This document shows positions 36,614 to 44,012 of a stretch of 44,012 bases of DNA, piece after piece. The notes below the pieces were generated by a model, which was given only the letters and a program-made list of their open reading frames with translations, did no database searches and had not been told where the DNA came from. The DNA is from Coemansia sp. RSA 922. Lineage: Eukaryota; Kickxellomycota; Kickxellomycetes; Kickxellales; Kickxellaceae. Within the stretch, counting starts at the first letter, position 1, and each line of letters begins with the position of its first letter. A program made the position numbers and the translations under genes. The stretch lies in assembly GCA_027577415.1 (NCBI GenBank), contig JANBQS010000054.1:1-44012 (forward strand), given 5' to 3'.

Positions 36614-39600
36614 CTAACATAGGTGAGGAAACAGCATGTTTCTTCGAGGACCCAAAAATGGACGACTCACAACGATAGGCTGGATACGCAAAGCGGTAAT
36701 AAGTCGGTTAATGTACTGGGCGCCATCATGGTGATCAAGTGACATGGAGCTAGAGCGCGAACGAGAGTCGATAATAACCTCATCAACGTCCATTCCCGAG
36801 CCCGACAGCTCTGCAGACATTCTGCTTTCAAGGCCTTGGGTATTTGACTGGATTGACAACTGGGGGAACTTGAACAAGTTGAAAGTAGTCGAAGCGTCGA
36901 GAATCTGCTCACCGACCATACCCGCATGTTCCATATCGTGTACCAGCCACTCGGATGTGTACACTCCACCGAGACCCTCCAAGCCTACTGCCGTACCAGG
37001 CTCTGGTGTGCGCATGAGTCCCTTTGCTAGCGATGGTCTGACCGCCGTTGTCGCTCGTGTCAATGCAATTCGAACAGCGCCTGCTGGATTGCCCAACATC
37101 TCCACTACCTCAGCAATGTCCAGCGATGGGGCGAGCGGTATATTGTCCTCGCTAAGTTGGCAGGCGAATTCTGGTGTAGTCGCCTTGCTCAACTCAAGTA
37201 CTAGCTCAGCGACATTCAAAACGGGCACGCAAGCTTTTGCTTGAGGCAGTGGGACGTTATATGTGGCGGCACTGACGTCGCCCAGCTGCTGGATAATGAA
37301 ATCGACGTTTAGAACCGGCGCCAGTGGCAGCAAGGTAGCTAGCGCACTGGCATGCCCGAGCTCTGTGATAATTGCCGAGGCATCCACCTCAGGACACTCG
37401 GGCGTCTCGCGGCAAGTATCCTCCAACGGCGAGGTAAACGCAGATTCAGCTAGAGGCTCAATATTGGTCGTGTCAGCAATATTTGTCATAACACCGACAA
37501 ACGCGGCGGTATCTAGCAGAGCGGGGACATCCAGCATGCGCGACTTTCTCGTGGGTCGCTCGCAGTAATCCGCGCAACCAATACAACAAGCAGCGTGTGG
37601 GTGATCCAACTGCTCAATGAGCCTGTCGATCTCACGCAACGAGAGCACGTCAGCGTCAGCACTGGTCATAGCCGGAGGCAACAGCAATAGTTCCTCGGGA
37701 ATATCGATATCCGCGATAAACGCAGTGCCATCCACACCCAACTCTAGCAATAGGTCGTCGATACCACGAATGACAAACGGCGAACAGTCAGCGTCTTCGT
37801 TCAACGCAGCGATGAGAATAACGGTAGGGATGGCTGCCGCACAAACAGGTTCTGGTGCTCCAAGGGTGCGCACAATAGTGGACCACGTCTCTACTGGCGA
37901 TGCGGGGTCTAAACTCGACAGTACTCTGCTATGTAGACTGTCAGACGAGCAGTAACCACCGTCCAACGACTGACAATCGTCCGAACTCAAGTACTTTTGC
38001 TCACACGCCACTTGCAAGGGCGGCGAAATAGCCACCAAGTCCTCTGCCGATGACAAAAGCGAGCCCGGTGGCGAAGGACTAGGTGGACCTGAGGCGGCAC
38101 TTTCTGGCGACGAAGATGGTGGCAAGAAATCATGTACGGCACGCTCGTTGTATCCAAAATCCAACAAACTGAGGCCAAGGCTTTTGCTAGAAAAGGACAT
38201 TGGCGATTTAGTAGTGGCAGAGGGCGCAGCTGATGGAGGAGCAGAAACCTCGATAGAGGCGGAAATAGACACAGAGGCAGAGACTGTTGTGGGCGCAGAA
38301 TATGTGGTAGAGTGCTCGGGAGAAGTAACTGGTTGATACGCCAAAGGGATGTGGTGAATGGGCATGGGAGGACAACGACGCAGTTTTTGGACACTGGGGG
38401 CAGTCGAATGCCAATCGTCCTCGGCCGTTGAAAGGTGTTCGCCACCGTAGTCAATTGGATTGTTGCGTGCGCGCTCCGCCTTGATATTCGACTACACACA
38501 ATACAAAAAAAAATTTGTTTGACAATAGGTAAATGTGACAGATATGTATGCACCTTTTGCTAATTAGTACGGATTGTCGTAACTAAAGGTGTGGAGGGAA
38601 GGGGGGAGGAGGTGAGAGTGGAAAAAGAAAACAAGCTCGCATTAATGGAAGCTCTTTTATTTCTTTGGAATGGCAATGACATGTAGCAGGTACGCAGGTG
38701 CATAGAGATTGGAATGGCACAGCCGCATCAAGTTCCTAAAACGGATACCAGCAAGACCAATTGTAAAGACAGGAAAAGGAAAGAGCATTGTGTTCTTTCT
38801 CTGCGCCATTATCGCCCGCACATACACACACTTTCGCTAGGGCGCACATTTCCATGTCGCATATCGCAAGAAAGGAAGAACCAATGGCTCAATAGGATAA
38901 CAGCTGTCTATCAGACCATGGACAGAAGCAGGTAAGAACATCCATGTCTTTAGGAAAGAAAAAGGCAGTTCAAAAGAGAGGCGAGGGAATTGGAATGCAC
39001 AGAGAAATAGCCATGCATATTCCAAAAGGAACAAAAACAAAGGAAGGCGAATTTTTTTTTTTGGTAATACGTACAGCGTGGCGCATCCACTGGCCCATGG
39101 GCGGCGGCGGCGGTGGAGGCATAGGACTGCGATGTTGTTGCGGTCTGTTGCCAATATCGGTGGTAGTCGGCACGGGTGATGCAGGGCGCGCGTGGATGGC
39201 AGGCGATATGCGGGGCGATCCGAAAGAAGATCCGACATTAGAAGCCGGCGCAACATGTGGAGACTCTAGCATATCAGGTGTGTGTTTACGGAAAAGCGTT
39301 GAGGGACGCAGTGTAATGCGTTTAGCTGAGCTAAATATGGACCGCACACTTTTTGTAGAGCGTGCTGAGGGTGGGCGACAGTGCTCCACGAATGGTCGGT
39401 GAATGGCCTCTGAATGAAGAAGTGCAGTGGAGCTGGGCGGCGAGGGACTGTCAATAGGCTCTGCGGTTATGCCTTTCCGTGGGACTTCGCCGGCAACAGA
39501 GCTATCGGGTTTGCTACTGTGCTTAAATAAGCGCTTTATAGAGTTTCCTGTCGCTGTTTTGGCCCGGCGAATGCCCAGTCCAAACGAACGGGACTGTGGA

Positions 39601-39689
39601 GGCTGCTGATGGTGGTGGTCGATACCGCGAGACGATGTGTTGTGCTCAGACATTGGCCCATACGCACCAGGCGTAGAGGCAACAAACAT
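36614..39689 (-). CDS. Large Ser/Pro-rich protein of unknown function (two exons)
   Basis: Proposed join of exon 1 (39689..39075) and exon 2 (38491..36614), 830 aa. The frame upstream of ATG 38365 in exon 2 remains coding-like (NIKAERARNNPIDYGGEHL) to an AG acceptor, and exon 1 ends at a GTACGT donor; both are phase 0. Exon 1 is basic and Ser-rich (SRSFGLGIRRAKTATGNSIK) and ends with polyproline (PMPPPPPPPMGQW). Exon 2 is Ser/Ala/Pro-rich with many acidic and hydrophobic repeats and one cysteine cluster (HAACCIGCADYC). It lacks membrane segments and known domains, so a scaffold or regulator is possible. If the join is wrong, exon 2 would be a 583-aa gene starting at 38365. Confidence 0.55.
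38492..39074 (-). other. Proposed 583-nt intron
   Basis: Donor GTACGT, acceptor preceded by a T-run (TTTTTTTTTTGTATTGTGTGTAG on the minus strand is longer than needed; key parts are the T-run and TGTGTAG). A TACTAAT branch-like element lies about 80 nt before the acceptor. It is seven times longer than the other intron in the window, so an unseen small exon inside cannot be excluded. Confidence 0.5.
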
Positions 39690-40397
39690 TGAGCTTTATA
39701 ATAAAAAAGAAAGAATATAGATAGAAACTTGAGAAATATGGCCAGTATTTACCAGAAATAAAAGTACGTTGGGAGAGCAATATCGTTAAAAGGGCATAAG
39801 AGGAAGAACAGGTCGTTAAATAGTGGAGAACTAGAAGAAGAAAATACGCAAGAAGTGAAAGAGGAACTGAAGCGAGAAATTGAGATGAATAATTTGGTTT
39901 CGACTATTCCAAGCCTCCAGACAAGCAAAGAGGATGGCCCGATTCCAGGGTCTTTTATGCTCTCCCAATTTGGAATGGTCAAAGTTTTGTGGAATAAGCC
40001 ACCCCACCTTTTGTCCAAAATAGAAAACAAAAAAAAGCAAACTGTACAGCTCCCCAGGCATGTGGGCTGATGTGGTTCCTCACACATCGTCATTCTCTTG
40101 TGACATCTCATTGGCATCTTCCGGGGGATCTGGGCAGTCTGGTGATGATGGTGCAGGCGATTTATGCGCGAACATATGAGGGACCGTGGATCACGTGTGT
40201 CGTCTTTTAAAAATCGCCGGGTGTGGGGGAGAGATCTCACACCCACGCGGGTGTTACACGCCATCCTCTCCTTTATTGACTATCTCTTCTCTCTTTTTTG
40301 CACGCCAAATTCAAATTCATCTTGTACATTTTCTTATTTCTTTCTTTCTTTGGTAAATCGTGCTCTTCTTCTTCGCCTTTTTTTCTTCTTCTTTTCC
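39690..40397. other. Divergent promoter region before the mitochondrial carrier gene
   Basis: No supported gene. The frame of the carrier is open to an ATG at 40164, but the translation there is an F/S/L-rich product of the T/C-rich leader (about 40255-40397). Minus-strand frames at 39749-40264 are antisense to that leader. Confidence 0.55.
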
Positions 40398-41627
40398 ATG
40401 ACAACGCCTAGCAGCTCTGCCAGCGGCGTTGCTCACACAACAGACTTGGGCGGCAGTGTCAGTAGTACGACAGACTCTACAATAATAGCAGCAGCAGATT
40501 GTGTACACTATACGCGCGATCTGTTTGGATCTATGCGCAGCAGTAGCAACAATAGTAGTGAGCGAAGTCACTACTGGCCAGGTGCTGGAGGTATTCCGCC
40601 TCACCGTGAAGGAGATCTTGTGCGAAATATATCTGATCCAGGTCTAGGCGCAGCCCTAGCAGGCGAGTTCGAAGCCGTGGGAGATCAAGCGGCAACAACA
40701 GCAGAAGTACTAGTAACGGGCGACAGCGAGAGACAACAGCCACAGCAACGGTGGAAAAACTCCGTGGCAGGAGCAGGAGCCGGCTGCGTATCATCGGTAG
40801 TGACATGCCCGTTGGATGTAGCCAAGACTCGGCTACAGTACCAGGGAGTATTGCAGGAGCGGTACCGACAATTGGGGTATACGCCGTACAAGGGCACATT
40901 GAATACGCTGAGACGGATCCTGGCTGAGGAGGGCGTTCATGGTTTGTACCGTGGTCTGGCACCGATGATGATGGGGTACTTGCCGACGTGGGCGATATAC
41001 TTTGGCGCATACGAAGCACTGAAGGGCGAGCTATCGCATAGTCTGGGCAGCGAGGGAGGCGCCCTAGTGCATGTGCTATCGGCCATGGGAGCCGGCGGCA
41101 CGACGTCGCTAGTGACTAATCCCATATGGGTACTCAAATCGCGGTTCATGACGCAGAGCGCCTACACAGAGTACCGGTACAACAGCATGTGGCACGCCGT
41201 GCAGGTCATCCGGCGGACTGAGGGGTGGCGTGGGTTCTACAAAGGCTTGGGCAGTAGTCTGCTGGGCGTCACCCACGTGGCAGTGCAGTTCCCGCTGTAC
41301 GAGCACCTCAAGCGCTGGCTCAGCACGCCCGCGGACTCTGCTGGCTCGCCACGCCAGCTCGAGTCGTCGCGCATTCTCTTGGCGTCTGCAATGTCTAAAA
41401 TGGTCGCATCGACTGTCACATACCCGCACGAAGTCATCCGCACGCGCTTGCAGAACCAAACCACAATGCCCTACAAGTACCGGGGCATCTTCCACGCTGT
41501 CTCTCTGATACACGCCGAGGAAGGAATGCGCGCTTTCTACCGCGGCCTCTCCACCAACCTGATCCGCACTGTACCAGCCAGCATGATGACGCTGCTGACC
41601 TATGAGCTATTGATCCGCTTGCTCTAA
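40398..41627 (+). CDS. Mitochondrial carrier, NAD+/pyrimidine-nucleotide type
   Basis: Inner-membrane solute carrier of the SLC25 family. The 409-aa product starts at ATG 40398 with a 115-residue hydrophilic N-terminal extension rich in Ser/Thr, then three carrier repeats with the signature motifs PLDVAKTRLQ (near 138), NPIWVLKSRF (near 241) and YPHEVIRTRLQNQ (near 342). GYLPTWAIYFGAYEALK and the third-repeat YPHEVIRTR are typical of the yeast Ndt1/Ndt2 NAD+ and SLC25A33/36 pyrimidine carriers, so NAD+ import into the matrix is the best guess; substrate cannot be settled by eye. The upstream ATG at 40164 is rejected because its extension is leader-like. Confidence 0.88.
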   Translation: MTTPSSSASGVAHTTDLGGSVSSTTDSTIIAAADCVHYTRDLFGSMRSSSNNSSERSHYWPGAGGIPPHREGDLVRNISDPGLGAALAGEFEAVGDQAATTAEVLVTGDSERQQPQQRWKNSVAGAGAGCVSSVVTCPLDVAKTRLQYQGVLQERYRQLGYTPYKGTLNTLRRILAEEGVHGLYRGLAPMMMGYLPTWAIYFGAYEALKGELSHSLGSEGGALVHVLSAMGAGGTTSLVTNPIWVLKSRFMTQSAYTEYRYNSMWHAVQVIRRTEGWRGFYKGLGSSLLGVTHVAVQFPLYEHLKRWLSTPADSAGSPRQLESSRILLASAMSKMVASTVTYPHEVIRTRLQNQTTMPYKYRGIFHAVSLIHAEEGMRAFYRGLSTNLIRTVPASMMTLLTYELLIRLL

Positions 41628-41672
41628 AGCCTATAGATTGTTTGTGTATCACTAGAGAATGTATTGTTACGT

Positions 41673-43838
41673 TTATGTGCCTAGGGGCGCGATCAACTGG
41701 GCCAAGCTCTCGTAGTCCTCGTGTGTGGTGGCGTTGAGCGAATCGGTGATGATACGACCGGTCTCCATTACGTCTAGCCAGATCTGGCGGCGGATCTTAT
41801 CGTTATCCGAGGCGGGCGTCGTGCCTCGCAGGTCGACGCCAGGCGGCACTGGCAAGTCATTCGATTGATCCAGGTGGCTGGCGCGATTGGTAGTTTTGCG
41901 CAGCCGGTGTAGACTAGCCTCTGTCTTGCTGATTGTTGACAGGGCGTCAATGGATACTCGGGCGATTTCGCGGGATATGCCCAGACACACTTGTGTTCTT
42001 AGCATAGCCAGTGTGTCTTGGGAGGTGATTTTGAGTTCGACTGCAGAGAGCTCAGCAAACAATTTGCTTACAAAGGCAGATGGAGCTTTGGGGGCTGCGC
42101 GATTTGTGTGTCTGAACTGCGACGTTGTGCGGCGTAGCTGACTGGCTAAATTGGCGCAACTCGCAGATACTATAGTCGCTGATATGTGCTCGATAGCTCC
42201 GGCAGCCGAGTCGTCAGATGACTCGAATGCTTGGGATATGGCGTCCTTCAGACCATCTACAACCGAGATTGCATCGGGGGCCTGCTCTGTCGTGGGGAGC
42301 AGGGGTCGGATACTGTCGATGTGGTCGGAGCAGAGCTGCTTCAGGGCAAACATATCATGGACATGTGCCAGCAATTGGTCCACGGCTGTCAGCTCCCCAT
42401 CAGCATTGCTGCGGATCAGCAGCTTCAATGCATCGCTGGCTGAGTGTTGGTACCACAAAATGATCTGAATTGTCAGCTGCCAGAACCACGGCGCCAAGGG
42501 CTCCAAGTACACGTCTTCTGCCCAGCAACGACGAAGAGCCCATATAGCACGTGCGGCCAACTGAGTACTCAGACCCAGCTCTCCCAAGATCCCATCGACC
42601 GCCGCCTGGTCCAGCACAGACTCTGGCTGGCCACGCGGGTCAATCGCGTCGGTGAGCTGCTTTTTGCGAATAGAAAAATAAGCGGACAACTGCCACTTGC
42701 GGTGAAACTCCACATACGACTCGTCGGATGCCAGCAGGTCCGAGTATCTATCCGCGGTGTTGAAGAGCGCGCTGAACTGGCGAACAAAATCACAGGCTGC
42801 CAAGTAGTTTTTGTGGAAGCGGTCAGGCATCCCAGGAACGAACAGGAGCGGGAGCGCTGAGAGTATGGTGCCTGATATCTCGCGCCAAAACACGTGCGCT
42901 TCGAGCGTAGCCGCACAGCCCGGCAGGTGAGCAGAGATGCCGCGAGCGAGGGGTGCGCCCACTTGGCGGATGAAATCGAGCGTGGTTTGAAACATGGAGC
43001 CGAGTACAGCTGGGTCCAGGCCCATGCCCTTACCGGGCTGCCCGCCGAATGTCTCCGAGACCACGGGCCGGACCAAGCGCTCGCGGATCAGGGCCTCGGC
43101 TCGATCGTACTCGCCTACCGTGGTGTATGTCCGGAGACACTGCGCCAAAAGCCCCATATGCGCACTATCTGGTTCCATGCGTCCTTTGCTCTGCGCCAAT
43201 ACGTACTCGTCAATGCGACTGACTAGAAACGCGTCCAGCGCCGCATGGAGCCGTTCTTCCTGCGTCTGCATACGCTCTGCTGCTTGTAGGATGAAAGGGT
43301 AGGCGCCTCCCTTTTCTATAAAGTACCGAGCCTGACTAAACTCTCCTGCCGCTCGCTCCAAGCTCTTCAGATACTCTGTCAGAGCCCCGACATTATCGCC
43401 GCCACGTAACTGTTGCTCGGCTTCGCTCAAAACAGCGTTGACGCGGTCCAAAAGTTGCGACAGATCTATGAACAGCCGGAGCATATGTTTCTTGTCTCTT
43501 ACGGCTTGTCTATAGGCAATGCGGGCGTCTATTCTCTCAAGTTTGGATGCCAGCTCAGTGTGTACTTCCGATATCTGTGCAGATAGATCTGTGAGCGGCT
43601 GCTTGATGTCATTGATGGTCATGTCTATGCCTGCTACGCTGCTGCTTAGTCCGAGAAAATCCTCGTACCGCAAGTCAATGAGGTTGTGCAATTCTCGCCG
43701 TACCTGTATGAGCTGCTGGCTGAGCTCCAAGTGCAGTGCGTCTAGGTCCTTGCCCTCTCCTAGTCGCGTCTCAGCAAACTGCTCTAGGTCAAATGCTGGG
43801 TGCTGGCTTTGCGGCTTGGACGACACATCTGCTCGCAT
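41673..43838 (-). CDS. COG2: Conserved oligomeric Golgi complex subunit 2
   Basis: Lobe A subunit of the COG tethering complex, used in retrograde intra-Golgi transport. The N-terminus matches the COG2 domain: FDLEQFAETRLGEGKDLDAL, then ELHNLIDLRYEDFLGLSSSV-AGID aligned with the family's ELINKDYADFVNLSTNLVGMD, followed by coiled coil (about 70-150) and RTYTTVGEYDRAEALIRERL. I start at ATG 43838 (721 aa); the frame is open to ATG 43931, but the extra 31 residues look like leader. It is convergent with the carrier gene, 45 bp apart. Sequence conservation drops after residue 300, as usual for this family. Confidence 0.88.
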   Translation of the reverse strand: MRADVSSKPQSQHPAFDLEQFAETRLGEGKDLDALHLELSQQLIQVRRELHNLIDLRYEDFLGLSSSVAGIDMTINDIKQPLTDLSAQISEVHTELASKLERIDARIAYRQAVRDKKHMLRLFIDLSQLLDRVNAVLSEAEQQLRGGDNVGALTEYLKSLERAAGEFSQARYFIEKGGAYPFILQAAERMQTQEERLHAALDAFLVSRIDEYVLAQSKGRMEPDSAHMGLLAQCLRTYTTVGEYDRAEALIRERLVRPVVSETFGGQPGKGMGLDPAVLGSMFQTTLDFIRQVGAPLARGISAHLPGCAATLEAHVFWREISGTILSALPLLFVPGMPDRFHKNYLAACDFVRQFSALFNTADRYSDLLASDESYVEFHRKWQLSAYFSIRKKQLTDAIDPRGQPESVLDQAAVDGILGELGLSTQLAARAIWALRRCWAEDVYLEPLAPWFWQLTIQIILWYQHSASDALKLLIRSNADGELTAVDQLLAHVHDMFALKQLCSDHIDSIRPLLPTTEQAPDAISVVDGLKDAISQAFESSDDSAAGAIEHISATIVSASCANLASQLRRTTSQFRHTNRAAPKAPSAFVSKLFAELSAVELKITSQDTLAMLRTQVCLGISREIARVSIDALSTISKTEASLHRLRKTTNRASHLDQSNDLPVPPGVDLRGTTPASDNDKIRRQIWLDVMETGRIITDSLNATTHEDYESLAQLIAPLGT

Positions 43839-44012
43839 TGTCGGAGAACTGATTTGAAAAAATATACTAATTTCGTAAAAAGTTGGAGGCAAGACACCAT
43901 CAGACTTTCGCAAGCACGCATATAAAGACATGTAGATCTAATTTGATTAACAATGGGCTTGATCGAGATATATCTCCTTTATCTTTTTTAGTCTGGCAAT
44001 TCGAGATTTCAA

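Noticed and set aside
38837..39256. 139-codon minus-strand frame inside the proposed intron
   Set aside because: It overlaps exon 1 in another frame and has no ordered protein features.
40164..40397. N-terminal extension of the mitochondrial carrier
   Set aside because: Translation is dominated by leader-type F/L/S runs; ATG 40398 has a pyrimidine-rich leader directly upstream as in other genes here.

Overview
The window looks like nuclear DNA of an intron-poor filamentous fungus. The housekeeping genes have fungal or opisthokont architectures: V-ATPase B subunit, class I ribonucleotide reductase, DHHC acyltransferase with a long Ser/Pro-rich tail, COG2, and an NDT/pyrimidine-type mitochondrial carrier. 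Almost all are single-exon, promoters are pyrimidine-rich with TATA boxes, and the two introns I can place have GT..AG ends. Isovaleryl-CoA dehydrogenase and a Sec2 protein with a Rabin8-like C-terminal zinc-binding region argue against budding or fission yeast. An early-diverging lineage such as Kickxellomycotina fits best, but that placement is inference from general knowledge.

Layout. Bases 1-7534 hold SEC2-like, RNR1 and VMA2, all on +. Bases 7.6-10.7 kb are an accessory island with two small minus-strand orphan genes and three copies of one long upstream repeat. Bases 10.9-18.9 kb hold an ADCK1-like kinase, isovaleryl-CoA dehydrogenase, an Irc3-like mitochondrial helicase and a DHHC palmitoyltransferase. 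Bases 19.0-22.1 kb are a second island with four small orphan genes. Bases 22.3-26.8 kb hold mitochondrial methionyl-tRNA formyltransferase, an alpha-arrestin-like protein, a possible 50-residue membrane protein and a tail-hydrophobic hypothetical protein. Bases 26.9-32 kb are a third island: a decayed Tc1/mariner-like fragment, a tandem triplicate of roughly 0.93-1.1 kb units each with one small orphan gene, and two solo LTRs. Bases 33.2-44 kb hold S-adenosylmethionine decarboxylase, one more orphan gene, a glutaredoxin-like gene, a large two-exon Ser/Pro-rich gene, a mitochondrial carrier and COG2.

The most unusual content is the set of about ten small orphan genes (95-142 codons, no signal peptides), nearly all on the minus strand and inserted between housekeeping genes at four places. 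They form at least two sequence groups. One (19013, 20169, 20973, 21788, 27271, 28816 and 31036) has a strand-strand-helix-strand pattern suggestive of a ubiquitin-like beta-grasp fold. The other (8362, 9782, 34795) has an alternating alpha/beta pattern. Their most striking property is that flanking DNA is conserved while coding DNA is not. The 19.0/20.2 kb pair share about 97% identity over about 225 bp upstream, ending abruptly at the start codon, yet their proteins are only about 40-45% identical. The 27-32 kb triplicate shows the same pattern, with a shared TATA box and paired CTTTG-NNN-CAAAG palindromes. One member has an in-frame TGA, and two solo LTRs with perfect 5-bp target duplications can be confirmed against the unoccupied neighbouring paralogue. 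This looks like a rapidly diversifying gene family maintained as cassettes with homogenised promoters; I do not recognise it as a described family.

All alignments and percentages here were made by eye and need computational confirmation.
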